Assembly: GCA_010645155.1 (NCBI GenBank)
Contig: CM021323.1
Span: 11,334,385-11,398,384, forward strand
Direction of reading: 5' to 3'
Origin: Tigriopus japonicus
Taxonomy: Eukaryota > Arthropoda > Copepoda > Harpacticoida > Harpacticidae
DNA length: 64,000 nt
Shown here one piece after another: positions 46,801 through 58,227 of the stretch. The notes beneath the pieces are model-generated. The model did not search any database, had not been told where the DNA came from, and saw only the letters and a program-made list of their open reading frames with translations. Both the position numbers and the translations under genes were made by a program. The first letter of the stretch is position 1. Each line of letters opens with the position of its first letter.

Positions 46801-49800
46801 TTGAGAAGGAAAAACTTGTTGGGTCATTTTCAGTTGAAAGAGAATTTTTTTTGGCCATTTGCAGCTGAAAACACTTTACGTCAAATTTCTAACTTAAAAA
46901 CTTCTTCTTTGAAGATTTTTTCAACTGCTGCCGTTAACAATCTAGGCTTCCCAAAAAAATGACACAGTTTTCAAGGGTCAAATTTTAGAAAAATGTTGCA
47001 TTTGGCATGGCATTGTATGTTGAGAAGTATTACAAAGTAACTTAAAAACAAATGGAGAAATCGGAAGCCTTCAATAAACAAAGATTTAGGCTTGGTAATT
47101 GCAACAATTCCTTTCTCATCTGTATAACTTTTTCCCGCCATAAATGATGACATCACTAGTAAATCCTGCCAGTGACAAATTACACGAATTATTTTCTCCC
47201 CATTATTTTACGTAGAGTCTCATTTAATGGTAAATAATCTAGGACATTACTCGAAACTAGACCCTCAATTCATCTTTGTTCAGAAATGCGTGAGGCTTCA
47301 AATGAAAATATGGCACAACAAACAAAGAAATCGGTCCCTTAAAAATATCGTGGAAAAAAAGGTTGCGTGATATCAATCTAGAACATCCGTTCTACTGTTG
47401 ACGCTGTTGACTCTTTTGTTGCCTCCGTCTCCAGTTCTTGTTGTCACGTCTTCGTTGCCTTAAAAGGACCACTAAATCACACTGGACGTGATCTTTCCAA
47501 GACAAATATTTCCTTCGCTCCCTAATCTTTAGGCGAATGTGGGGGAATGTGATTGTTTCTATATAGACTGGAAATATAAAGCATGAATACTAAATAAGAC
47601 GCAGTGAGTAATTAGTGAAAAGCAGGAACAAGGCCACTAGGACCTTGGAACCTAGGCAGGAACAAGACTAATTTGAAATAGTAGAACGGTTTACATTCAA
47701 CCGTGAATGAGTCATCGATAATTCACCACACATGGATTTGAGGCCTGCGAGTCCATATGAGCAAATGCTTTCCATGTTGCACCAACCATACGAATTCCGT
47801 TCCTTTAAGAATTACTTGAACATAAGAAGTGTCATGATGGGAAGCGCTATTGATCAATAATGGCCATAAAATAAACAACATAAGCACTTTATTCAATTTG
47901 TGCGATTTTTCAGACCACCTTATCAAGTTATCTACTGTACAAAATTTCCTTCGAACTCTCCAGACAAGATTTTTCCGTCCAATATTATTCAGCGGTCCAA
48001 AGCCAGGCCCAAGGCCACGCTAGGCAACAAAGGGCCCAGAGCGTGACCAAACCCAGCTAACCCTCTCTACATTGCTCCTTTCATCCGAGATCACAATAAG
48101 ACTCTAGCTAAGACAATCTAAGCCGAAATCTTTTTCGTGGTCTAAAAAATCTTCAATTTTGACGGGCAACCATAAGGCGTTCATTCGTTCGTTCAACCAC
48201 CGAAACCACACGAGTACTGGAACCGTTTTTCCAACCTACCATGACGTCACTCTTCACGTGACAATCGTCGTTGAACGAGTAGAGTACAAACACATGCATT
48301 TTGTAGTGCTCATCATCGAGCTCCGTACAGACAATGTTCCGTTAGCTCCAAACGAAGACGTTGAGGTGCGTACTTAGGCGTTAAGGCCCTGGAGGCCTGG
48401 ATCCATCACTTTGAATCGCTTCAATTCATACGACCAACCCATCAAAACATACTGTGATACTAGCAATCCGTGGATTCGCATTGGGCAGGTGAGACTCTTG
48501 GCTAAAAAAAATCTCAAAACGTTGACCAATTTTTGAGGGTTGGATATCAAATTTATCGGCTATTCGACCACAACGTTGCTGTGGCATCAAAAACGAGTTT
48601 GTCTTTTATTAGTACGACTAATTTATCATGATTACGAAGTGATTTTCCGTCTAACTTCGGTTCATCAAGAGTCTGAAGTGTAAGGGATTAGTTCTTGAAT
48701 CAATAACTCTCATAGAATTCAGCTTTTAGTTTGACTGTTCTTCAATCGTGACGTGTGAATTGGGGTTGACAGCGATCTTCTTCATGGCATAAAACAGATA
48801 GAACACCTGCGTACTATATTAAAGAGGCCTTATCATTGACGTCAATCACAGGCGTTTGTTCGACTAATGAAGTAGGGATGGATGGTAGAAGGCCGAAGCG
48901 ATTCTTATCTCCTCAACCAAGTGCCCGAGTACTCCATTTACCGATCCTTGCCTCATACTTTCAATTTATTCCACAGATCATGGACTCAGAATCCTCCGTG
49001 GCCAATTCTCAACTCCCGGAAGATCATCGACCTTATCCCCGACATCGCCGAGTTTCACGGCATCGTCGAAGTGCTTCCTTCACTTTGCCGCGGAAAAACG
49101 TGCCTCGAGTCCGGAAATTGACGGTCAATAATGCGGCTCAAAGTGAAGATGAAGACCTGCATCCCGGGATTATGGATGGTCCACACGTGGATGGACTGTT
49201 GAAGAACTATTGGGAGAATGCCGATGAGCTCTTGGAGCGATTTGTGACCAATGTCCAGAGTAAGGCTGGTCATTTGGTCCACAATGTGCAACGAAAAGCC
49301 GGCACGGCCGCTCATAATGCCACCGAGATGGTCCATCATGCCGAGGAATTGGCCTTGGATTTCTATCTCCGGCTCCGAGATTGGAAGGCGTGTCATTTCG
49401 AGAAGCTTCCCAATTGGCTCAAGGACAACGAGCATCTTCACTTTGGTCATCGACCCGAAATTCCGAGCTTTGCCGAGTGCTTCCGCTCAATCTTCCGCAT
49501 TCATACGGAAACCGGGAACATCTGGACCCATCTAGTCGGTTTTATCCTGTTTGTCATCGTCACCGTCGTGTTTTACATCAAACCATTGTGCGACACCTGT
49601 CAACTCGACATCCAAATCTCGGAGAAGTTGGTCTTTGCATGCTTTTTCGTGGGGGCCATCGTGTGTCTGGCGTGTTCCACCATTTTCCACACGGTGTGTT
49701 GCCATTCCGAGTGGGCTTCCACCATCTTCAGTCGATTAGACTATGCCGGGATCGCCATTCTGATCGTTGGGAGCATCATCCCGTGGCTTTACTACGGCTT

Positions 49801-52800
49801 TTATTGTCACATGTACACCCGTTGGACCTATTCCATTGCGATTGCCGTCCTGGGGCTATTGACCGTGATTCTGACCCTTTGGGATCGGTTCAATTTGCCC
49901 GATTTCCGGGTGTATCGAGCCGCTGTCTTTGTGGCTTTGGGCGGCGTGGCTGTCGTCCCTGTGGTTCATCATATCATCATGAACGGGGTCCAAAATGCCT
50001 ACATGGAGGCCTCGGTTCATTGTACCATTATCATGGGAGCGCTTTATTTAACCGGGGCCGTGCTTTATGCTGCTCGGATTCCCGAGCGGTTTTATCCGGG
50101 TAAATGTGATATCTGGTTTCAGAGCCATCAGATCTTCCACATTTTGGTGATCGTGGCCGCTTTCGTCCACTACCGAGGCATATCTGAGATGGCCATTTAT
50201 CGTCTGAGTAAACAGGGCAAGTGCGATTTTGATGTGGGAGATGGACCCGCCTCCAGTGGGAGTGGCGCCATCTTTTAACTGAACTGTGTTGTGCCTTCAA
50301 GATCACGACTTCATCAGTCATGTTTGGATTTGTTGGGAAGATGCTTCCTTGCTTCTTTCCCGCGAAATTGGGAACTCGTGAAATCAGCGCTGTCTTTGGC
50401 TGTGACTTGAAACAAAAGTCAAACGAACAAATTTCTGATAATTCTGCACCACTTTCAATCGGATGATTTCACAAATACATTATGGACACGACTTCTAATT
50501 GGTTTTGATTGAGTAAATAAATCTTAGCTAATCTTTGATAGGCGAGATGATTTTTGAATGGCATTAAGCTGACTTTTCTTTAACTGAGCCTTTATCAAGT
50601 TCCTTCATTGTTCAATTTGTTAACCATCAGTCTTCGTCGGAAATATGAAGGAGCAGATCTTCTAACAGCTTTTGAAGCAGGGTTAGATAAATTTTTAAAT
50701 ACTATTCCACAGCAACCGACTCAAGTGTCAGATCTGCCAACAGTGACTTGTTGATAGACCGAATTTCGTATAAGTAAATAAAAAAATAATTTTATAAATC
50801 ATGTTACTGATTTAGTCGTTTACAAGGAATCGCATTCCTTACAACAGTAGATAAAAAAAATTCGCAAAACACATAAAAATAAACTGGAAGAACCCAGTTC
50901 CCATTGAATGAATCAAACAAGTCTTGAAGCTCTAAATTGGATGATTGCACATACCTGTACGCTACGATCCCGTCGGAACACAAAGAGATTATGTATGGAG
51001 CCTTGAAGACCAATTTGACCACTGATTTGGCCCAAGGTAACGGAGGTCTTTCCGAAACTCCGGCTGAGGTGACAAACATTCCCAAATCTCCGGGAGCGCT
51101 GAGCAAGAATTCTTCCTAAATTTAAAAAAAGAGAGTTGTACAAAAATGGCCATCATCTGCATGACAATGATGATTTCACAAATACATTATGCGCACCACT
51201 TTTTCACGACCAAAACTTGTTGCTAGACAAAAAGTCATAAATATTTAAATGTATGTATCATTTTTTAATGAAATTACGTAATTTCAAGGGATTCCATTCC
51301 TTGTAGCGTTGATAGAAATACCCTCAACAACCCCCTACCCTCCCTACCATAAAACTTGTAAGAGTTAATCAATTTAAGGAGCGAATCTTGAAAGTAGTTT
51401 AAATTTAACCCTCACAATCGGATGAATGATCCAGTCTGAACCTCTTTCAAAGAGAAACCAAGAAAAAAATCATGTCTTTAAACGAACCTTAGCCACGCGA
51501 CATAAGGCAGGCACCCCCTCGAAAGGAAACAAATCCTGAATCTGACCATTTTCAATGTTACAGATGACATAATGACTTTGCAGGGCGACGCACACAAATA
51601 GGCCATCCATGACTAAATCAGAGATAAGATCCGGCATTTCGCGAATCTTGTCCACCACCAACTTTTCTTCACTTAAAGTGACTACGATAATTTGCTTCTT
51701 CTTCGCCAAGCACACCTGAAATCAAAATAAATTCAAACAAAAATGTAACATAAACTATTGAGGAATCGAAAGGCCTCTTAATCGAAAAGACTTTTTTTTG
51801 TCAGAAAGATAGATGGCTCAAGCAACTGACTACAAACCGTAAACAAACTTAATTCACCTTAAAATTCTTTTTAGCTAAGACTTAGAAGAGGAAACAAATG
51901 AATCTCCTGAATTCGGAAAAAAATCTGTTTCAGAGGATTTTGAGCAGTTAAAGAGTTTCATTTTTCTTTCAAACCCTATTCTATTTAGTGCATGTATGCT
52001 TACGACTTTGGTAAGTATGGTCGGAACCGAAATAGAAATTTCGGCCAAAAGTACTTTGGATCTATCATTAAAAAAGGGATAAGTGAAAATGGATAAAGGC
52101 TAACATTTCATTTTAAAAGCTCGTTATTTTCGAAAACAAATAACTACTATTCTTCTTTCATAATACCAAATAGTTGTACTAATGACTAGTGTTGTGTTTA
52201 TCTTGTTGACTTCAACAAGAAAAGCGTCATAGAAGATGTATGAAAAACAAATCATCCTCGCTTTGACAATGCCCTAACCAATCCAAGGAGAAAATACGAA
52301 TCCATAACACGCTGGTCCCGCTTTGAGACAATCATTCATCTCACTTACTTGAACGCTAAACGGGTCATCTCGCGCCGGATTTTCATTGATATAGGCCGCG
52401 TGAACGCCTTTGAGTTTGTTGGCCCCGGCCAAAGGTAAGACCATCAAATCATCCGACATGGACAACACGACGAATTGGCCATCGCAAATCACCAACACCC
52501 GATTCAAGGCCGACACACAACGAATGAACGACACGGATTGATGCGACTAAAATGGAGAATCTTCAATCAAATACATGGGAGACTTGGGGAAACTGAGAGT
52601 GACTGGAACTGACTTGGGAGATTTTCTTCTCCGCCACTTTTTGAGCCCGGATCTGAACCCGAGGATCCTCAGCTGTATCTTGAGGGTGATCTTCGTGGAT
52701 CAGGAACTGTAACAATCGACCATCAGTCGTGCCCAAGAAAAGCCATTCGCCACTCAATTCCACGCATTCAACCTAAGAGCATATACAAAAACAAATATGC

Positions 52801-53093
52801 GCTTACATACGTAACAGTATCATGACATTATAAGTAGTAGAAGTTGTTCATTTTTATAAATCATAATGCAAACTAATGCAAAAAGCAATGTTTATAACTA
52901 ATATGTGATGTGATAACTGATGATTGCCAACGTCATTAACTTGGTCGAGATCATTAGAATGCATTGAAAATCCATGTTTTCACTGAGAAATAAGCGATTA
53001 ATTGCTCGTTCTTACGAGCACGTTGGCGTCCAGATGAGTTCGATCCAGAATGGGACAGAGCTCGAAAGCTCGTAAAGTCACCGCCGATGTCAT
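43854..53093 (-). CDS. TGFBRAP1: TGFBRAP1 / Vps3 homologue, CORVET tethering subunit
   Basis: My model on minus has exons 53093-53016, 52772-52614, 52546-52349, 51715-51488, 51115-50955, 46163-46025, 45955-45758, 45687-45499, 45428-44694 (probably with a further 99-bp intron, 45187-45089), 44631-44471, 44404-44242, 44175-44069 and 43998-43854. All phases agree, giving about 853 residues against 860 in the human protein. The N-terminal third is a citron-homology (CNH) beta-propeller (AFELCPILDRTHLDANVL; LVICDGQFVVLSM). The middle is a helical clathrin-repeat region with RAGFVCLKKFDLERARELF. The C-terminal domain has REPVFVRYPNGIIV. In known species this subunit replaces Vps39 in the CORVET complex, which tethers early endosomes through Rab5. 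Intron 5 is about 4.8 kb and hosts the AdipoR gene on the other strand. The other introns are 50-370 bp. Confidence 0.9.
46434..46650 (+). mobile_element. Decayed LINE 3' fragment in TGFBRAP1 intron 5
   Basis: The sequence from TATGTAGGAGCTGATCCTCT to the GGGAATCGCATTCC end motif matches the LINE tail at 13,665-13,855, with many changes and no frame. It is silent intronic debris. Confidence 0.8.
47392..47802 (-). CDS. Possible two-exon terminal part of an unknown small gene
   Basis: There are two consecutive exon-like stretches on minus. 47802-47727 is followed by GT (GTGAAT). 47567-47392 is preceded by TTTATATTTCCAG and ends in TAG. Joined, they keep the phase and give about 83 residues with five cysteines, then a very basic, Gln-rich tail (RRRQQKSQQRQQ). 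The segment around SWKDHVQC, a His two residues before a Cys and preceded by basic beta-strand-like sequence, faintly recalls the end of PDGF/VEGF cystine-knot domains, but the CGGCC core is absent. I do not recognise the gene. The upstream exons and start were not found. It lies in TGFBRAP1 intron 5 on the same strand, so it could also be chance. Confidence 0.28.
48980..50278 (+). CDS. AdipoR: Adiponectin receptor (PAQR family), intronless CDS
   Basis: The protein is 432 residues. I chose ATG 48980 because a strong splice acceptor (ATTTATTCCACAG) ends three bases before it, so a non-coding first exon is likely. The frame is also open from an earlier ATG at 48836. A cytosolic N-terminus (His/Arg-rich, then an amphipathic stretch with repeated VQ.KAG..VHN) precedes the family core: PSFAECFRSIFRIHTETGNIWTH, seven hydrophobic segments, and the zinc-site residues His237 (FHTVCCHS), His383 and His387 (SHQIFH), with Asp254 in SRLDYAG. 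In known members the N-terminus is inside the cell, the receptor acts as a ceramidase-like enzyme, and it influences lipid metabolism through AMPK. The gene lies wholly inside intron 5 of TGFBRAP1 on the opposite strand. Confidence 0.95.
   Translation: MDSESSVANSQLPEDHRPYPRHRRVSRHRRSASFTLPRKNVPRVRKLTVNNAAQSEDEDLHPGIMDGPHVDGLLKNYWENADELLERFVTNVQSKAGHLVHNVQRKAGTAAHNATEMVHHAEELALDFYLRLRDWKACHFEKLPNWLKDNEHLHFGHRPEIPSFAECFRSIFRIHTETGNIWTHLVGFILFVIVTVVFYIKPLCDTCQLDIQISEKLVFACFFVGAIVCLACSTIFHTVCCHSEWASTIFSRLDYAGIAILIVGSIIPWLYYGFYCHMYTRWTYSIAIAVLGLLTVILTLWDRFNLPDFRVYRAAVFVALGGVAVVPVVHHIIMNGVQNAYMEASVHCTIIMGALYLTGAVLYAARIPERFYPGKCDIWFQSHQIFHILVIVAAFVHYRGISEMAIYRLSKQGKCDFDVGDGPASSGSGAIF
50516..50521 (+). 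terminator. Poly(A) signal of AdipoR
   Basis: AATAAA lies 238 bp after the stop, still within the host intron. Confidence 0.6.
50596..50870 (+). mobile_element. Decayed LINE 3' fragment
   Basis: CCTTCATTGTTCAATTTGTT and the downstream words match the LINE tail at 13,620-13,855, ending with AAGGAATCGCATTCCTTACA. It lies between AdipoR and TGFBRAP1 exon 5. Confidence 0.82.
51219..51335 (+). mobile_element. LINE 3' end fragment in TGFBRAP1 intron 4
   Basis: It carries only the last part of the LINE tail, with GGGATTCCATTCCTTGTAG. The nearby word GATGATTTCACAAATACATT also occurs at 50,463, so the two intronic LINE fragments may derive from a local duplication. Confidence 0.65.
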
Positions 53094-53404
53094 GCCACCC
53101 AAAGGACTTTTATTAGAGTTCAAGAATGACGTATGATTTGTGTCGTGTTTTCGAACTTGCGAAGTGTTTGGTTGATTGACATTTCAGATCATCTAGTCAA
53201 GAACGTTATTTGGACTTGGAAAAGAAAAACAGGAGGACTGCCCTCTTTAGCCCTGATCATGTGATAAACCTTAATCATTTTAACTTTTGTTGGAAAGTAG
53301 GAACGAGTGGGAGCGACAGTGGCTTACGCGTGAAGATAAAAAAGTCCAACAAACTAAGGAGCACCAGTGAAAATAATGCAGCATCTAACCGCAAAGATGG
53401 CTAA

Positions 53405-53765
53405 GGAATATTGGCCCTAACTATCTTCCGATCTGTGAGGCGACTCATTTGCAGCACTACATAAACCGCAAATACCCCTCTCTCTTTCAACAGTTCGTGA
53501 TAGCTCAGAGCTAGCATTCGTGCTTCCCGAATTGGAACTGGGGTTCGCGCCTTTATGAGGGTTTTTGTTTCAAACAGTTTTTCGGTAAATGCTGGTTGTT
53601 TTTCTGTATTTTTAGGCATGTTTAGGTTAGTTTAGGCTTAGTTAGGTTAGGTTAGGCTAGGTTAAGTTTAAATTCAGTTCAGTTAATCTATGCTCTTCCT
53701 GTCAATATTTTGTCCATATCTATGATGACTCATCTCTCAGATCGGAAGACATTCAGGGGCCATAG
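53405..53765. repeat. Palindrome with a degenerate TTAGG tract at its centre
   Basis: The left arm carries CTTCCGATCTGTGAGGCGACTC. Its inverted partner near 53,725-53,760 carries CATCTCTCAGATCGGAAG. Between them, 53,615-53,670 is a run of TTAGG-like words (TTAGGTTAGGTTAGGC). It shows no open frame of note beyond 53,401-53,619 minus, which is unrecognised. Confidence 0.6.
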
Positions 53766-53777
53766 GCTAAGGAAGGG

Positions 53778-55860
53778 TTAGAGTAGAGCTCTATATTAGA
53801 AAGAGTAGAATCATATCCAACGCCATCTAGTTGATTCTGCTCGCAACTGCTCGCCATTCCCAAAAGGATGCACAAGTACCCTCTAAGCTGAACAAATTTT
53901 CCAAAATATGAGACTAAGATAGCAATTTTTGAGAAACTAAGGGGCCTAGAACCCTTATGAAGGGGTCCAAAATGAATTGTTAGTGTGTTTCAAATGAGTT
54001 AAGATTGCATTTCTTGTAAAATTAGGTTTAAAACTTTAAAAGACATTAAGAGAATGAAAATCTATCCCCTTGGACATATTGATGCAAGTGGTGATGGCAA
54101 CAATGTGATTGGAAATGAAATTGCAGGGCTGCTGAATTCTCTTCCCTCTTGTGCTTGGCTGTCATGGTCATTGCTGAGAAACAGCACAGGGAATTTTCTT
54201 CCCCTCTTGACTTCACCCCTGACTGCAATTTAAACTTGCCCACCTAGATGCAAGATCACAGGAGTAGCTGGTGGTGGCCAGCAGGGGCATGGATATACTT
54301 ACAGAAGAGGATGCGAAGACAGCTGTTTGTTGTTGTTTTTGAGAGCCCAATGAGGCCCTCTGGAGTGAACGATAGGGAAGTGTTATGGACTCAATATTAA
54401 ATATTTTGTACTAAGTCAGTGAACAAATTGTCTAGACATGATTCTAGTTTGTGTTTCTGTCTCTTAGAGATAATTAAATGCAACCCACTCTTGGGCAAAT
54501 CACGTTCACCACTCATTATCAACCCTATTCAACTTATCCTGAAATACCAATGGTTTCAGATTATAAGTACCAAACAACACCATCAAAGCTAAGAATACAG
54601 TGCTCCATGAGAGTGATCTGTTCTTCACTGCATTCTGCATGAATAATCAGTGTGAGGGAATCATCAACAACTCAACTATTAGTTGACAAAAATAATGTTT
54701 AATCTCGTGCTTCCTCTTGGTTTGGCTGATCAAAACGTTGATATTTGGCATCTATTGCATTTCAAGGATTTCAGACGATAAAATGCTGACTAAAAATGAT
54801 GTTTTTATGGGGAAGAGTGTGGATACTGTGGCTGTGAGTTGCATTGTTAATAACATGGCCACAGTTTTCTAAAAAGACGCCCAATCTTCATGAAACTTGA
54901 TCGAAGTATAACTGAACTCGTTGTCTGAAGTTGGTATTATTATGTTTAAGTTACATATACATTTATTCGAGATCCATTCTCCATTTTGTGCAAGATATTG
55001 GTCTGAAGGAGCTCAGTTTTGACTAATTCCCGAGAACAGAAAGCAGCATTATAAAAATGAATGGTAGGAAAAGGAGCGCTATCTAATGCTGCAACAATGT
55101 TCTGAAGTGATGTTTGCTATCAAACACCTATTTCTATCGTTTTTTGACAATTTCGTTCAAATTCACTGCAGAGCCGCACCGTTTTAAGGGCCTCATTGGG
55201 CTAGGCGTCAGCTGAAGTTCGCGTCCTGTGGTGAGAAGTTCCTGGCAGGGGAGTCCACTCAAATGCTTGCTAGCTTCAGATGGCTTGCCCAGCTTGCCCT
55301 CTGGCACTTGTTAAGAAGGGAACTGATAGGATTGCTGGGCCGGGCCAGCTTTCTCTCTCTCTATCTCTCGCTCTCTCTCTCTCTCTCGCTCTCGCTCTCC
55401 ACACTGAGCCCAGTGAACAAACAAGGAGGACTTGACTCAAAATTTCAGGGTTGACAAGTGAAGAAAGGAAAACTCAACATTCTCCTCTCTATCAATATTC
55501 TATCTGAAACATTTTAATGGTAGGAGCCCTGATTACGAACGTTTTCTCTGAAAAGCATTGATCAGAGTGAGGGGTGAGATATTCATTTTTCTCTTGGTCT
55601 TTAAGGTTTTAAACTAAAATTTACAAGTAATTCAGCTTTGAATCATTTGAAACACACTAATAGGTCATTTTGGACCCCTTCATTAAGGTTCTAGGCCCTT
55701 TACTTTCTCAAAAGTTGTCATCTTGTTCTCATATTTTGGAAAAGTTGTTCAGCTTAGAGGGTACTTTTGCATTGTTTTGGGAACGGCGAGCAGTTGCGAG
55801 CCAAATCAACTAGATGGCGTGGATATGATTGTACTCTTTCAAATATTGAGCTCTAGGTTG
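53778..55860. mobile_element. Element with about 280-bp terminal inverted repeats
   Basis: 53,778-54,070 and 55,580-55,860 are inverted copies (roughly 85% by eye), sharing for example ATATCCAACGCCATCTAGTT and GGGTCCAAAATGA. The interior of about 1.5 kb holds a second inverted pair (AGCCCAATGAGGCCCT near 54,343 and 55,185) and a (CT)n microsatellite at 55,351-55,400. I found no transposase frame and could not define a target duplication. Confidence 0.72.
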
Positions 55861-57174
55861 GAGCATTTTTTGTTTTGCGGTTGAATGATCTTCATCTGTC
55901 TGATTTGAGGTCAAACAGTTTTTCCGACACACGAATTTTTTAGACTTGAAGTTGTTTGACTTTGACCTGAATTTTCGAAAACAAGGTTGCCTGAGATGAG
56001 TCCTTAATTATCAGTGGAGCGATAATGAAAAGGTATGTATATGAAATTTTTTCGTGCATTTTTGTTTTGAAATGAATAAAGTGAGGCTTATGGAAGGATA
56101 TTAAAAGTTCACTGTTTTGCATCTACATGGATTCCAAGGAAAATGTGAGTGTTTGAATTCCAATTTCATTTGACAAAATTCTTGCCTAGAAATTAGTTTA
56201 TTAAAAGGAATGAAATGAAGTGTTTTGAAATTGAGGATAAATTTACCTCCACTGGGGTTTTCTTAAAACCTAAAGAATGGGCAGTTCCTGTAAAAACAAA
56301 ATTAAGTTGTCACTCCTCTGTTATATGTAAATAGTGCAAATTGTGAACATTGCTTTCAAAAAATCGATGAAAAACTGAAAACTTTCATTGATCTTCAACT
56401 TTTGTTGACTATTTTTATTGAAGAATTTGCACACAATGTTGCGATGATTTTTGTGTGCGATTCCGAGGAGATTTATTTTAATCGAAAAATGTTACTTTCC
56501 TTTGGATAATATCTTTTCTTGGCCACTTCCCACACTTCAAATTATCAACCTTCAGAATTAAAATCATTTTTTAGGCCGCGTCCACTTGCGTTTTTGTTTA
56601 TCTTCTTTTATAAGGCCGAGAAGGCACCCTGGACAGAATTTAGTCACGTAAAAATAACGTCCCTTCCTTTTATTTTGATCCGCCCCAGTGTCAGGGTGGA
56701 AAGTTTCGCATTTCACCGAACATTTTGAAAGAAATAGGAAACACTCGACACATATTAATCATTATCTTAATTTTGATAGGTTTCTTTTTTACATAGGGCA
56801 AAAAGCATGAATAGGCTTCACTTTAAAACGCTTCTAATTGAAATCCATTCAAGCCCTGTCGTAAATATAGATTGACCCTGAAAATAACTTTTGTAGCCTC
56901 GAAAAAGCGTTTCCCCAAAAATAATAAAAAAAAGTTTTTTAGCTTATATCTACTTTCAAAAATGTATTTAAATACAATGTTTATGAATTGAATGCAAAGA
57001 AAATAGAAAAATACTCCTTTTCTTTTCAAATAATTCTCCTTATGTCGAAGCTACAGCTGCTCCTCCCATTCAGGCGCCAGTTCCGAACAAGTTCTAACTC
57101 GATTTCCCTCTCAAAACCACCTCTCTTTAAATCCTGCAGTTCTATTTGTCTTTAAATCGGCCATCCATCGCATC

Positions 57175-58227
57175 ATGGCCTCCGCGTCGGCCATGCGCTC
57201 TCACGCCTCGGAAACGGTCTCGACCGAGGTCCAAAGTGAGACTGGAACCACCTCCGAAGAGACTTTCGGTCCTTTGCCCATTGCTGGTTTGGAACAACAC
57301 GGTATTTCCGCGGGCGACATCAAAAAGTTGGCCGAAGCCGGTTACAACACCATCGAATCCGTGGTGTACGCTCCCAAAAAGAATTTGCTCACTATTAAGG
57401 GCATTTCCGAGGCCAAGGCCGATAAGATTCTGGCCGAAGGTCAAAAATTGGTACCCACGGGCTTCACCACGGCCACGGAAATGCATTTACGGCGATCCCA
57501 AATCATTCAGGTCACCACGGGCTCGAAAGAACTGGATAAATTGCTGAACGGAGGTATTGAAACCGGTTCCATCACCGAATTATTCGGCGAATTTCGCACG
57601 GGGAAATCCCAACTCTGTCATACTTTAGCCGTCACATGTCAATTGCCCATTGATTTGGGCGGGGCCGAGGGTAAATGTTTGTATATTGACACGGAAGGTA
57701 CGTTCCGCCCAGAGCGGTTATTGGCCACGGCTGAGCGATACGGGTTATGCGGCAATGATGTCTTGGATAATGTGGCCTATGCACGGGCTTATAATACGGA
57801 TCATCAGTCCCAATTGCTCATTCAGGCCTCGGCCATGATGGCCGAGTCCAGGTATGCTTTAATCATCGTTGATTCGGCCACGGCCTTGTATCGAACGGAT
57901 TTTAGCGGACGCGGCGAATTGTCCTCGCGACAAATGCACCTGGCTAGGTTTTTGCGGATGTTATTGAGACTGTCCGATGAATTTGGCGTCGCCGTGGTCA
58001 TCACGAATCAAGTGGTGGCTCAAGTGGATGGGGCGGCCATGTTTGCGGCTGACCCTAAGAAACCCATTGGAGGTAATATCATGGCTCATGCTTCAACGAC
58101 GCGATTATCGTTCCGGAAAGGTCGCGGAGAGCAACGGATATGCAAAATCTACGATTCACCGTGTTTGCCTGAAAGTGAAGCCGTGTTTGCGATCAATGCG
58201 GATGGCATTGGGGATGCCAAGGATTGA
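57175..58227 (+). CDS. RAD51: RAD51 recombinase, intronless
   Basis: The protein is 350 residues (the human protein has 339) in one exon. The N-terminal tail is acidic and Ser/Thr-rich. A helix-hairpin-helix domain spans about residues 35-95. The linker has [12 protein letters not shown]. The RecA ATPase core has Walker A GEFRTGKS at 138-145 and Walker B LIIVD at 229-233. The L1/L2 region runs through [20 protein letters not shown] and [13 protein letters not shown], and the end is GIGDAKD. It forms filaments on single-stranded DNA and carries out strand exchange in homologous recombination, in the nucleus. Ser145 replaces the usual Thr of Walker A, a conservative change. The absence of introns may mark a retrocopy that replaced, or coexists with, the ancestral gene. 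Confidence 0.96.
   Translation: MASASAMRSHASETVSTEVQSETGTTSEETFGPLPIAGLEQHGISAGDIKKLAEAGYNTIESVVYAPKKNLLTIKGISEAKADKILAEGQKLVPTGFTTATEMHLRRSQIIQVTTGSKELDKLLNGGIETGSITELFGEFRTGKSQLCHTLAVTCQLPIDLGGAEGKCLYIDTEGTFRPERLLATAERYGLCGNDVLDNVAYARAYNTDHQSQLLIQASAMMAESRYALIIVDSATALYRTDFSGRGELSSRQMHLARFLRMLLRLSDEFGVAVVITNQVVAQVDGAAMFAADPKKPIGGNIMAHASTTRLSFRKGRGEQRICKIYDSPCLPESEAVFAINADGIGDAKD

Larger units (their letters stand above)
53094..57174. other. TGFBRAP1-RAD51 intergenic region, no gene seen
   Basis: It contains the TTAGG-centred palindrome (53,405-53,765) and the long-TIR element (53,778-55,860), listed separately. From 55,860 to 57,040 the sequence is AT-rich without a supported gene. The last 130 bases before RAD51 are probably its leader and promoter. 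I see no clear TATA box there. Confidence 0.5.

Noticed and set aside
49381..50103. A 240-codon second frame within AdipoR
   Set aside because: It overlaps the PAQR frame completely, has no hydrophobic segments or known motif, and is a by-product of GC-biased codon use.
57146..57547. Alternative 133-codon frame at the start of RAD51
   Set aside because: It is an overlapping +1 frame. The RAD51 frame has complete domain evidence.
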